Source of the DNA: Psychrobacter nivimaris
GTDB lineage: Bacteria; Pseudomonadota; Gammaproteobacteria; Pseudomonadales; Moraxellaceae
Length of the DNA: 64,000 bases
Direction: 5' to 3'
NCBI RefSeq assembly: GCF_009812035.1
Contig: NZ_VZIZ01000001.1
Location: 1 to 64,000 of the forward strand
Program-made: the position numbers and the translations under genes
Notes under the pieces: generated by a model
Told to the model about the DNA's origin: nothing
What the model saw: only the letters and a program-made list of their open reading frames with translations
Database searches by the model: none
In this document: positions 1 through 7,487 of the stretch, in pieces
Layout of the letters: every line of letters starts with the position of its first letter
Numbering within the stretch: the first letter of the stretch is position 1

Positions 1-39
1 GTTTACAACGGGTTATCTTCATAAAAGTAGTCTAGCATA

Positions 40-570
40 GTGCTTATCTACTACAGCCCCCAGTTTTATCTAGGCCGTCGTTATGTACTAAAAGTGATAA
101 CCAATATAGAAACTGCCGATGTAATACATAGCACTGTGAAGCTCAGTCGCGGTAAGTTAAACGTAGAATTGTCTCAAAGTGATTCTAAACTAAATATTGA
201 AGAACGAACTGCTATCGTAAAAAGCCTAATTGATGAATGGTATAAGAATAAAGCCAAGCTTATCTTTATAGAACGCCTAGAGGTGGTATTACCTAAAGCA
301 GCGTGGGTAACTGATACGCCAGCTTTCAGACTGTTAGTTATGAAGAAGCAGTGGGGCAGTTGTTCAGTGAAAGGTAATTTAATCCTCAATCCGCACTTAG
401 TAAAAGCACCAAAGGAATGCATCGATTACGTGATACTCCATGAGCTCTGTCATATCGCTGAGCACAACCATAGCGAGCATTTCTGGCGGTTACTAACGCA
501 AGTAATGTCGAACTGGAAAGAGGTGAAGGCTAGGCTTGATGGTATGGCAGAGCTTTATTTGAATGAGTAA
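40..570 (+). CDS. YgjP/SprT-like zinc metallopeptidase, N-terminally short
   Basis: Predicted zinc-dependent metallopeptidase of the YgjP-like (DUF45) family. The C-terminal half carries the family signature KQWGSCS, then HELCHIAEHNHSEHFW, in which HELCH is the HExxH zinc site and the later His is the third ligand. The N-terminus begins with YLGRRYVLKV, a motif that usually lies well inside members of about 230 residues, so this 176-residue frame looks short. It opens on GTG with no clear ribosome binding site, and TAA and TAG stops lie in the same frame at 22-24 and 28-30. It may be the surviving part of a longer gene cut by mutation; the window edge prevents a decision. Family assignment is firm; substrate unknown. 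Confidence 0.75.
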   Translation: MLIYYSPQFYLGRRYVLKVITNIETADVIHSTVKLSRGKLNVELSQSDSKLNIEERTAIVKSLIDEWYKNKAKLIFIERLEVVLPKAAWVTDTPAFRLLVMKKQWGSCSVKGNLILNPHLVKAPKECIDYVILHELCHIAEHNHSEHFWRLLTQVMSNWKEVKARLDGMAELYLNE

Positions 571-638
571 ATCATAATACCTTTATCGCAATTAACATAA
601 AAACCACCTTCAAAAAAGTAGCTAGCTATCAACTAAAA

Positions 639-665
639 TAACCCGCGTCAGGCGGGTTATTTTAA
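639..665. terminator. Bidirectional rho-independent terminator
   Basis: AATAACCCGC and GGCGGGTTATT pair around a short GTCA loop, with A-rich and T-rich flanks. It sits between the convergent metallopeptidase and SMP-30 genes and can serve both. Confidence 0.75.
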
Positions 666-689
666 GTTCAGTTCTGAAACGCTTTTTAA

Positions 690-1589
690 CTATGGCGTAC
701 CTGCATGCCCCACTTTCACTTGCACAGCTAACATACGTCCTTTGGTTTCTACCTTGCGAGAGGCCTCATCCCAGTCTGGCGCCGCGCACATAAATAATGT
801 CTTACCATCATGTCCACCAAGAGTAACCGCAAAGATACCATCAGGTGCAGTATCGATAGTTTCTAAAATTTCACCACCCTCTGCTATGCGTACCGCTCGC
901 TGGTTTATGGTATCTGCGATCCACACAGCACCCTCGGCATCCAAGGCCAAACCATCAGGTAATATGCTGGCATTTTCTATACGTAGACCCAGATTTGGCT
1001 CATCACCTAATTCTCCAAAATTAGCAAAATCACGCTTGTCTCCGAGGCTACCATCTTCTTTGATATCAAACTGCGTAACTTTGTTGCCAAATAGCTCGTT
1101 AACGATCAATATTTTTTGATCTGAAGAGATAACCATACCATTTGGAAAAGCTAACCCTTCGGCAACGATCTGTGAGCTTCCATCAGGTTTGATCAATACA
1201 AGCCCTGTATTTTCATGGTCAGCGCCACCCATCAAATCAAAACCAAAGTTGCCGACATAAGCATTACCATTGGCTGAAACCACCATGTCATTGGCATGAC
1301 CACCACAATGCTCCCAGATATCAGCGTGAACGACCAAGTTACCATCATTTTCTAGTCGTAAGACTTTGCGGTCTTTCATCGATACAACCAGCAAACGCCC
1401 ATCAGGCAACCATCCTAAACCGGAAGGTTGCTGTTCAACATGAATGATTTTCTCTGCTACTCCTTCATCATTAACTCGATAAACGCCTTGAGTATAGAAA
1501 TCGACAAACCATAGCGCATTTTGATACCAGCGAGGTCCTTCTAAATAGTGAAAGCCATCAACAGCAACTTCTATTTCATATTTCGACAT
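690..1589 (-). CDS. SMP-30/gluconolactonase-family protein
   Basis: Six-bladed beta-propeller protein of the SMP-30/gluconolaconase/LRE-like family, which typically hydrolyses sugar lactones using a bound divalent metal. Typical blade motifs are visible: YLEGPRW near the start, PSGLGWLPDGRLLVV, GHANDMVV, FPNGMVIS and LPDGLALDAEGAVWIAD; the Glu, Asn and Asp residues in them are the usual metal ligands. There is no signal peptide, so it is probably cytoplasmic. Two ATGs are close together; AAGGAAG is correctly spaced only for the second, so this start gives 299 residues. It lies about 50 bp downstream of the alcohol dehydrogenase gene on the same strand, suggesting one operon for oxidation and hydrolysis of a hydroxy- or sugar-derived substrate (inference). 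Exact substrate unknown. Confidence 0.85.
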   Translation of the reverse strand: MSKYEIEVAVDGFHYLEGPRWYQNALWFVDFYTQGVYRVNDEGVAEKIIHVEQQPSGLGWLPDGRLLVVSMKDRKVLRLENDGNLVVHADIWEHCGGHANDMVVSANGNAYVGNFGFDLMGGADHENTGLVLIKPDGSSQIVAEGLAFPNGMVISSDQKILIVNELFGNKVTQFDIKEDGSLGDKRDFANFGELGDEPNLGLRIENASILPDGLALDAEGAVWIADTINQRAVRIAEGGEILETIDTAPDGIFAVTLGGHDGKTLFMCAAPDWDEASRKVETKGRMLAVQVKVGHAGTP

Positions 1590-1638
1590 AATCATCTTCC
1601 TTGATTGAGAGACAAAATTATTTAAACAATATTTCTTA

Positions 1639-2802
1639 TCAGGCTATTTCTTCATATATTGCAGTGACTTCCTCTAAAGTCATATCTTTGGGATTGGTGG
1701 CGATTAGCCGTGCATAGGTATTGATAACTATGTCGGCTAGGGCAGGAATATCGTTCTTCGTAATATTCAATTCACTTAAACGGTATTTAAGACCACTGTT
1801 TTCCAAAAACATTTTTAGTTGACTAATAAATGAAGTCGCTGCGTCTAAATCTGTCATTCCAGCTGTTTGAGTAGGCATGACAGCACGAGCAAGCTCTGCG
1901 TATAGAGGAGTAGCTTCTGATAAGTTAAATGTAAAAACACCGCACATGACGAGTGCATTAGCATGTCCATGTGGAATGTGGAAGTTAATACTAAGGGGAT
2001 AGGAGAGTCCATGAACGGCGGCTACAGAGGCATTGACGAAGGCTATGCCTGCCAGTGTGGAACCTAACAGCATATCGGCACGAGCATCAATATCGTCACC
2101 TTGGTTTAACACTTTTTCAAAATTATTCCAAAGCATCTGTAAGCCTTTTAGGGCTAGTGCATCTGAAATAGGATTCTTTTTAGTGCGACTGGTATAGGCT
2201 TCAATACAATGCACCATGGCATCAAGCGCAGTTGCTGCAGTGATATGACGGGGTAATTTTAGTGTTAATGTTGCATCTAAAATGGCGACGTCAGGTAGGA
2301 TTTTAGGAGTATAAATGGCTTTCTTACTACCATTTTTTGCGGTAATTACGGAGACAAAGGTAGATTCTGCGCCCGTACCAGCAGTAGTCGGTATGGCAAA
2401 TAGCGGCAGTTTTTTGAAACCACTAATATCTCTATCTAAAATATCGTTAACGGACTGAAAGTCGTTTGGATATAAGGCGACAATCTTTGCTGTATCAATA
2501 GAGCTTCCGCCCCCTAAACCAATGATCAAGTCACATTGATTGTCTCTTGCAAGCCCAATAGCGCTTTCAACAATCTCAATAGGTGGGTCAGCAACGACAT
2601 TGTCGAATACAACGACACTAACGTCTGCTTCCTGTAAGGCTTGCTGGGCGATATTGACATAGCCTAGTTCGGAGATGCCAGCATCTGTAATGATTATAGC
2701 TGAGGTGGCAGAATATTGTTTTGCTAAGATCCCTAGCTTTTGGCGCATGCTGTCAGCTTCGCTGACAATATGACCATTAGTATAAAATTCAATCCCTGTC
2801 AT
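1639..2802 (-). CDS. Iron-containing alcohol dehydrogenase
   Basis: Group III NAD(P)-dependent alcohol dehydrogenase, 387 residues. The Rossmann-like nucleotide-binding motif GLGGGSSIDTAK is present, as are the Fe2+ ligands in DAMVHCIEAY, AAVHGLSYPL and IPHGHANALV. The open frame extends 17 codons upstream, but the ATG at 2800-2802 has AAGGAAG at proper spacing, so it is preferred. The gene is first in a probable two-gene unit with the SMP-30 protein and is divergent from the TRAP-type binding protein, sharing an intergenic region of about 490 bp. Natural substrate cannot be told from sequence; butanol- or lactaldehyde-type activities are possible. Confidence 0.88.
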   Translation of the reverse strand: MTGIEFYTNGHIVSEADSMRQKLGILAKQYSATSAIIITDAGISELGYVNIAQQALQEADVSVVVFDNVVADPPIEIVESAIGLARDNQCDLIIGLGGGSSIDTAKIVALYPNDFQSVNDILDRDISGFKKLPLFAIPTTAGTGAESTFVSVITAKNGSKKAIYTPKILPDVAILDATLTLKLPRHITAATALDAMVHCIEAYTSRTKKNPISDALALKGLQMLWNNFEKVLNQGDDIDARADMLLGSTLAGIAFVNASVAAVHGLSYPLSINFHIPHGHANALVMCGVFTFNLSEATPLYAELARAVMPTQTAGMTDLDAATSFISQLKMFLENSGLKYRLSELNITKNDIPALADIVINTYARLIATNPKDMTLEEVTAIYEEIA

Positions 2803-3292
2803 TCTGTTCTTCCTTGTATATATATACTCACTTGTTGAGAACAAACGATGCAAAAGTAAGAGTGCTTTTATATTGATTAGACTCTTATAAGGCGTTAATG
2901 CTTTTCAAGCGTATTAGGTAACTACTTACCTTATTAACATTTTTACTTTCAATACATTTTTTACAAGAGCAGTGTGCAGTGAGCTGCAAAAAAACGTATT
3001 AAAAGATTCTAGGTACCAGAAAAGCAAGCAATATCTGAATTTATTAGCATGCTTAACTAGCCGATGTTTGTAAAGTATTACATTATCATAAACATTAGAG
3101 AATAGTCATTAAATGATTTGACAGCTATCACTTTAGTTGCTAATTTCAGGTAAGTGTTCAGTTGTACGTTAAGTATATATTGACCTAATTATTTATAACC
3201 ACTACTAATGGTGTATTTAACTTACCTGTCAAATACTATAAAAACATAAGTTAAATTAATGAACTTATGACTACTATCAAAAGGAATTGATA
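2803..3292. other. Divergent intergenic region, no gene seen
   Basis: AT-rich region of 490 bp between the divergent alcohol dehydrogenase and TRAP binding-protein genes. It must hold both promoters. No RNA, repeat or coding frame of note was recognised, and no regulator gene is adjacent. Confidence 0.5.
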
Positions 3293-4339
3293 ATGAAATT
3301 AGCACCCATTTTTCCGATAAGTGTGCTAGCCGCGATGAGCCTTTTAGGTTGTTCAAACCAATCTAGTAATGGTACGACTTCTTCAGAAGAGACCACTGTT
3401 TTACGTTTCTCACATTTCTATCCTGCAACATCTGATATTAATAAAGAGATTTTTGAACCTTGGGCAAAAAAAATCGAAGCTGATTCGGGCGGGCGTCTTA
3501 AAGTTGAGGTATATCCTTCGGCCACTATTAGCAAAGCGGATACAGCTTATGAGTCTGCTGTAAAAGGAACCATTGATATTGGCTCACAAGTACAAGGTTA
3601 TACAAGTGGTCGATTCCCACTATCTCAGATTGCAGAGCTTCCAGGATTATCTAACTCATCAACACAAACAGGCTGTATGCTGCAAACCTTGTATGACAAT
3701 GGTACGATTGCTGACGAGTATAAAGATTCTCACTTGCTCTTTATGTTTGCCACAGGACCTGGAACCTTGCACAGTACTAATAAATTGATCAGAACTCCTG
3801 AGGATATGAGAGGTATGCGTATTCGTAGGCCTTCAGCAGTTGCAGGTGACATCATCGAAAGTATGGGAGCTTCTCCTGTGGGGCTGCCTGCCAATGATAT
3901 ATATACTTCTTTACAGCGTGGTGTAGTTGATGGATTAAGCTTTCCGTGGGAAGCTATGGAGACCTTCAAACTAAATGAGTTGACGAAGTATCATACTAAT
4001 ATGCCATTTTATAGTTCTGCTTTAATGGTAACTATGAATAAAGCTAAGTATGAAGGTCTGCCAGAGGACTTGAAACAAGTTATTGATGACAATTCAGGTA
4101 TGGCGCTTAGCAAGAAAGTAGGGGCCATGTGGGATAAGACTTATTCAACGCAGCTACAAGCAGCTATCGATCAAGGAGATGAAGTTGTCGATATCCTAGA
4201 CCCACTCAATGACCCAGATTGGAAAGGCCCACTTGAAAAAGGTACAAAGAAATATCTTGATGATGTGGAGTCTTTAGGACTAGATTCTTACGGGGTCTAT
4301 GATAAGGCTAAAGAAGCTAGTGTAGTCTGTAAAGTGTAA
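3293..4339 (+). CDS. TRAP transporter substrate-binding lipoprotein (DctP family)
   Basis: Solute-binding component of a tripartite ATP-independent periplasmic transporter, 348 residues. A lipoprotein signal peptide ends in the lipobox LLGC near residue 20. The mature part shows DctP features: RFSHFYPATS at the start, the GMRIRRPS segment that carries the carboxylate-binding Arg, and a C-terminal helix region. AAGGAA lies six bases before the chosen ATG; a TTG two codons earlier is less likely. Membrane partners DctQ and DctM are absent on both sides, so it is an orphan here or works with components encoded elsewhere. The divergent dehydrogenase/lactonase pair suggests a shared hydroxy- or sugar-acid substrate (inference). 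Confidence 0.85.
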   Translation: MKLAPIFPISVLAAMSLLGCSNQSSNGTTSSEETTVLRFSHFYPATSDINKEIFEPWAKKIEADSGGRLKVEVYPSATISKADTAYESAVKGTIDIGSQVQGYTSGRFPLSQIAELPGLSNSSTQTGCMLQTLYDNGTIADEYKDSHLLFMFATGPGTLHSTNKLIRTPEDMRGMRIRRPSAVAGDIIESMGASPVGLPANDIYTSLQRGVVDGLSFPWEAMETFKLNELTKYHTNMPFYSSALMVTMNKAKYEGLPEDLKQVIDDNSGMALSKKVGAMWDKTYSTQLQAAIDQGDEVVDILDPLNDPDWKGPLEKGTKKYLDDVESLGLDSYGVYDKAKEASVVCKV

Positions 4340-4375
4340 TCTCACAAAAGTTTTAGCTAAAATATAGCTAAACTG

Positions 4376-4409
4376 AAAAAGCCTCAACTTTGAGCTGAGG
4401 CTTTTTTTG
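4376..4409 (+). terminator. Rho-independent terminator after the DctP-like gene
   Basis: AAAAAGCCTCA and TGAGGCTTTTTTT pair across a short loop, ending in a T run. It marks the left limit of the adjoining integrase module. Confidence 0.85.
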
Positions 4410-4436
4410 TTTTTCTGATTATAACTATTTCAAGAT

Positions 4437-4757
4437 TTACTTACCTAGGACAAGCTGTCCACCAGAAAAGCTAATGCACCCCTCACAAAACCAAGAATTT
4501 AATCTCCTTGCATAAGGTACATCTGCTGGGACATCTAATTGATAGGGACGACCACAGTACTCACAGTGTACGTCATCTAAATAAACCTGACATTCTGCAA
4601 GTGCAGTAAATAATGCATTAATCTCCGTGTTGTGGTCATAACAAAGCAGTTCTAAATGCGCTATATAATCACTGGGCGACGCATAGGACCAATACTCATA
4701 GCACAGACGCTTTGCTGTATCATCCAGAGCTGAATCAAAGACAAAGTTCAAACTCAT
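4437..4757 (-). CDS. Small zinc-ribbon-like protein of the integrase module
   Basis: Unrecognised 106-residue protein. A CxxC pair (CEYC) near residue 68 and a second pair (CEGC) about 30 residues later look like a four-cysteine zinc ribbon; nothing else is diagnostic. The open frame runs further upstream, but AAGGAG lies six bases before the ATG at 4755-4757, and the preceding gene's TAA overlaps that binding site, so the two are translationally linked. It is the last gene of the minus-strand run with the integrase. Probably an accessory or cargo protein of the element; function unknown. Confidence 0.6.
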   Translation of the reverse strand: MSLNFVFDSALDDTAKRLCYEYWSYASPSDYIAHLELLCYDHNTEINALFTALAECQVYLDDVHCEYCGRPYQLDVPADVPYARRLNSWFCEGCISFSGGQLVLGK

Positions 4758-4767
4758 AACATTCTCC

Positions 4768-5058
4768 TTAGTATCCATAGCCAGTGTGTGGTAGTAGCTC
4801 GTAAAGCTCACTCTGTAGCTGACTACACATATCATCAACGACATAGTCAGGATTGGTCTCTAAGCGCGTCTGAACCCATATGCGCAGCGCCATATGATTA
4901 TCAAAGCAACTATCAACACTCAGGAACCTAGCTAAACCAGTACCTGACTGAATACAGATCTCACAAATGAGGTAGTTAGCAATATTATCTGCGCCATTAC
5001 TGACATAGCCACTAGGTTTAAACGTCGCATGCAGTTTATCGTAATCAATCATTTTCAT
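4768..5058 (-). CDS. Hypothetical protein encoded with the integrase
   Basis: Unrecognised 96-residue protein, predicted soluble, with no signal peptide or membrane segment. It has a CEIC pair near residue 33 and two further Cys. Its ATG overlaps the integrase TGA (ATGA), and GGAG lies eight bases upstream inside the integrase gene, so the two are translationally coupled. This organisation supports it as a real gene and part of the mobile module. Function unknown. Confidence 0.55.
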   Translation of the reverse strand: MKMIDYDKLHATFKPSGYVSNGADNIANYLICEICIQSGTGLARFLSVDSCFDNHMALRIWVQTRLETNPDYVVDDMCSQLQSELYELLPHTGYGY

Positions 5059-6257
5059 CGTGACGTCTCCTTGTCAGTAGATACTTGAGCCATCTGACTC
5101 CGATTGACCAATGCTTCAAACGCACTACCATCCTGCCTAGTCATGTTCGGTACGTAGCGACTATAAGTATTAAACAGCATCTTAGTCGTAGCGTGTCCCA
5201 TTTGACTAGCAATCCATTCAGGACTTTCCCCAGCAGCTAACCATAGCGTTGCTGCAGTATGACGAGTCTGATAAGCATTGCGCTTTTTGAGACCCAAAAT
5301 CTTAAGAGTAGGGTGCCAAACACGTTTATTTACGTTGTTATAATCAAGTGGTTCACCTGTATGCGCGCAAAATACATAGTCAGATCGCTTATAAGTGATG
5401 GTCTGCTGTTCCTTCAGAGCATCGTAGACCCAAGGTGACATTTGAATCGCACGATAAGACTCCTGAGTCTTAGGAGGAACAATTTTGCCCTTAACATAAG
5501 CTTGTTTGATCACAATCTCACGTCGATCAAAGTCAATGTTCTCCCACGTTAACCCATCGATCTCACTCGTACGCATCCCTGTGAAAAAACGTACCAGATA
5601 ATAATTGCGATAGTCTGCTCTCACCCCATTGATAAACGTCCAAACCTCATTCAGTGTGAATGGTTGAATATCCGTTTTGGGCTGTTTGAGCGCATTGATA
5701 TCGTAGTAAGGATTATCAAATTTATAGCGTTTAGCCGCTTCTTTTAGTATCATACCTAAAGGTACCATGATCGAATTGATGCGTGCCGCTGACAGATGTT
5801 TGTTAGCTTTTCCGTATGTTACTTTGGCGAGGGATGAACGGAAAGCTAATACATCTGTCTTTTTTATGAGATGAATGGGTTTAGTCCCAAACTTAGCAAT
5901 CAAGTACATATCAATAATCTCCTTTATTTTGCGCTTGTAAGTATCACGCCATTCAATTTCTTTTTCAGAAAACCATAATTTTGCAAACTGTTCAAAAGAA
6001 GGCGTATCGGTACTAATGCATTCCTTGCGATCGTTTAACGCAACCATCTGTGCCGCTTTATCACTTTTTGGAAAGTACTTAGCGTAATTAAACAGACCTA
6101 GGGTGATTTCTGCTTCCATTTTCTCAATCACCTTATCAAGCTTCTTGCAATTCGCCGGCGTGTCTGTAAGGTTTGTCGTCTCCCGACAGCGTATACCCAT
6201 ATAATAAAAATCGACAAATAGCATATTGCTTCCTTTGCGCCTTCTGATACTAGCCAT
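5055..6257 (-). CDS. Tyrosine recombinase/phage-type integrase
   Basis: Site-specific recombinase of 400 residues, about the usual length. The N-terminal 60 residues resemble an arm-type DNA-binding domain (MASIRRRKGSNMLFVDFYY), followed by a core-binding SAM-like domain and a C-terminal catalytic domain. Catalytic residues visible are Arg in FFTGMRTSEID, the YQTRHTAATLW segment (Arg-His, with Tyr in place of the usual first His, as in many phage integrases), His in QMGH, and the nucleophilic Tyr in LFNTYSRYVP. The gene appears intact. Downstream are two small coupled genes and upstream an excisionase-like gene. The nearest tRNA is a tRNA-Val about 840 bp to the right, a plausible but unproven integration site. 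Confidence 0.93.
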   Translation of the reverse strand: MASIRRRKGSNMLFVDFYYMGIRCRETTNLTDTPANCKKLDKVIEKMEAEITLGLFNYAKYFPKSDKAAQMVALNDRKECISTDTPSFEQFAKLWFSEKEIEWRDTYKRKIKEIIDMYLIAKFGTKPIHLIKKTDVLAFRSSLAKVTYGKANKHLSAARINSIMVPLGMILKEAAKRYKFDNPYYDINALKQPKTDIQPFTLNEVWTFINGVRADYRNYYLVRFFTGMRTSEIDGLTWENIDFDRREIVIKQAYVKGKIVPPKTQESYRAIQMSPWVYDALKEQQTITYKRSDYVFCAHTGEPLDYNNVNKRVWHPTLKILGLKKRNAYQTRHTAATLWLAAGESPEWIASQMGHATTKMLFNTYSRYVPNMTRQDGSAFEALVNRSQMAQVSTDKETSR

Positions 6258-6268
6258 CCTATTTCTCC

Positions 6269-6484
6269 TTATTGTAGTGCCATGGCGTTGATGCTACCGG
6301 CAATGCCAGTGCGCATATCTTTTTCGATTTCTTCCCAAATGTATAAAATCTTACGACCACCGAACGGGCGTATATAATGAATGCCTTCGATAAGCACACT
6401 ATCCTTGAGCTCATTACGGATAGTACGAGGGTTATATTTGATGAGTTCAGAAAGCTCTTGGGTAGTTAGGTAGGTATGTGACAT
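6269..6484 (-). CDS. Excisionase-like small DNA-binding protein
   Basis: Basic protein of 71 residues with a MerR/excisionase-like winged helix-turn-helix: LTTQELSELIKYNPRTIRNEL forms the helix-turn-helix and GIHYIRPFGGRKILYIWEE the wing. An ATG seven codons upstream exists, but AAGGAA is correctly spaced only for this start. It ends 12 bp before the integrase start and is probably its operon partner, acting as recombination directionality factor or autoregulator (inference from position). Confidence 0.72.
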   Translation of the reverse strand: MSHTYLTTQELSELIKYNPRTIRNELKDSVLIEGIHYIRPFGGRKILYIWEEIEKDMRTGIAGSINAMALQ

Positions 6485-6518
6485 AATAAATTCCTTGTAA
6501 GCCAATTAAATAACTGGG

Positions 6519-6562
6519 TTGTTTTATTGAAATAACAAATTGTTTTATAAAAGTAATTTGTT
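6519..6562. promoter_or_regulatory. Candidate operator between divergent xis-like and HTH genes
   Basis: The divergent region contains an inverted pair AACAAATT (6534-6541) and AATTTGTT (6555-6562), plus another TTGTT half-site at 6519-6523. The arrangement of AACAA/TTGTT half-sites fits an operator for the Cro/C1-type protein encoded at 6635; it is not experimentally supported. Confidence 0.4.
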
Positions 6563-6634
6563 GTTCGATAGAAGTGCTTTACTAGCTATCGTTAGTCGAT
6601 GCAAGTACTTTTTTAGTCTATTAAGGAATTATTA

Positions 6635-6859
6635 ATGATTTTATGTAATTTACCAGTGCTACTAGCTGAACGACGTATGAAGGTGGCAGATCTAATAAGA
6701 ATGACAGGAATTAGTAAGTCGACAGTGCACAAGATCTATAACGAACAGACTTCAAGAATAGATTTTGACACTATGGATAAAATTTGTGAGGCACTAGATA
6801 TTGAAGTAGGTGATTTATTTACTTATGTACCTAACGAGTCGCTAGATAAAGAGAAGTAA
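6635..6859 (+). CDS. Cro/C1-type helix-turn-helix regulator
   Basis: Small XRE-family DNA-binding protein of 74 residues. A full five-helix domain is visible, with LAERRMKVADLIRMTGIS and KSTVHKIYNEQ as helices 2 and 3 and the ending ICEALDIEVGDLFTYVP typical of compact single-domain repressors. AAGGAATTATT precedes the ATG. It is divergent from the excisionase/integrase run, the usual layout for a lysogeny-type switch, so it probably represses that promoter (inference). Confidence 0.8.
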   Translation: MILCNLPVLLAERRMKVADLIRMTGISKSTVHKIYNEQTSRIDFDTMDKICEALDIEVGDLFTYVPNESLDKEK

Positions 6860-6946
6860 ATAAATATTGAGAGTGTTTTAGATCATTTAGGGTAGAGGTC
6901 GAAAGTGCTACTCTGAAAGAAAGGCAAAATAGAAGGCAGGCGCAAC

Positions 6947-6966
6947 TTAGGCACAATTTAGGCACA
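6947..6966. repeat. Direct repeat TTAGGCACA, two copies
   Basis: Two identical 9-mers TTAGGCACA at 6947-6955 and 6958-6966, eleven bases apart (one helical turn), lie between the regulator gene and the tRNA-Val terminator. A looser relative (AGGCGCA) precedes them. They could be integrase arm sites or a regulator's iterons; function unproven. Confidence 0.45.
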
Positions 6967-7060
6967 CACGTTTTTTGATAACGTTTGCGGAAAGTGAGAA
7001 AAGAGGAAATTTGCATCGACGTATAGTTTCCTTTTTCTCTACAGCCCATATTTCACGGAC

Positions 7061-7093
7061 AAAAAAAAGCCCCAATCTTAAGATTGGGGCTTT
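7061..7093 (-). terminator. Terminator of tRNA-Val
   Basis: A perfect palindrome AAAGCCCC AATCTT / AAGATTGGGGCTTT followed on the minus strand by a run of T. It starts eight bases beyond the CCA end of the tRNA. Confidence 0.88.
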
Positions 7094-7100
7094 CTAAATT

Positions 7101-7177
<77 letters not shown>

Positions 7178-7487
7178 ATTTAGGTTGAGCATTTTAGCAA
7201 GTTTCCCAGACTTTGCAAGTCTTTTTTAGCATAAACCTCTTTTATTGTCATAATATCTGCTATTCAGGCTTATATTAGTTAACTGGATATATTTTTGTGT
7301 ATATCTACTAAACATTAAATTTAGTAAGTTTGGTTTTTATTGTTAATAAGTTGGTGATGCTAATGATTAAACTCTTATAGCTGGTATGATATCTTTATAA
7401 TTGATGTAATCATCATGATAATAATGGCCTCAAGTCAGTCATGCTGAGTAAGCGTTAAACAAATATTAAAAACAGTTGGAGAATAAC
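7178..7487. other. Intergenic region with tRNA and yqjG promoters
   Basis: AT-rich stretch of 310 bp between the divergent tRNA-Val and the GST-like gene. Apart from the tRNA promoter, nothing further was recognised. Confidence 0.5.
7191..7218 (-). promoter_or_regulatory. Promoter of tRNA-Val
   Basis: On the minus strand, TTGCAA (7213-7218) and TAAAAT (7191-7196) are separated by 16 bases, about 14 bases before the mature tRNA 5' end. Confidence 0.6.

Noticed and set aside
6831-7049. 72-codon open frame on the minus strand at the element's right end
   Set aside because: No binding site or family match; overlaps the regulator's end and the repeat area.
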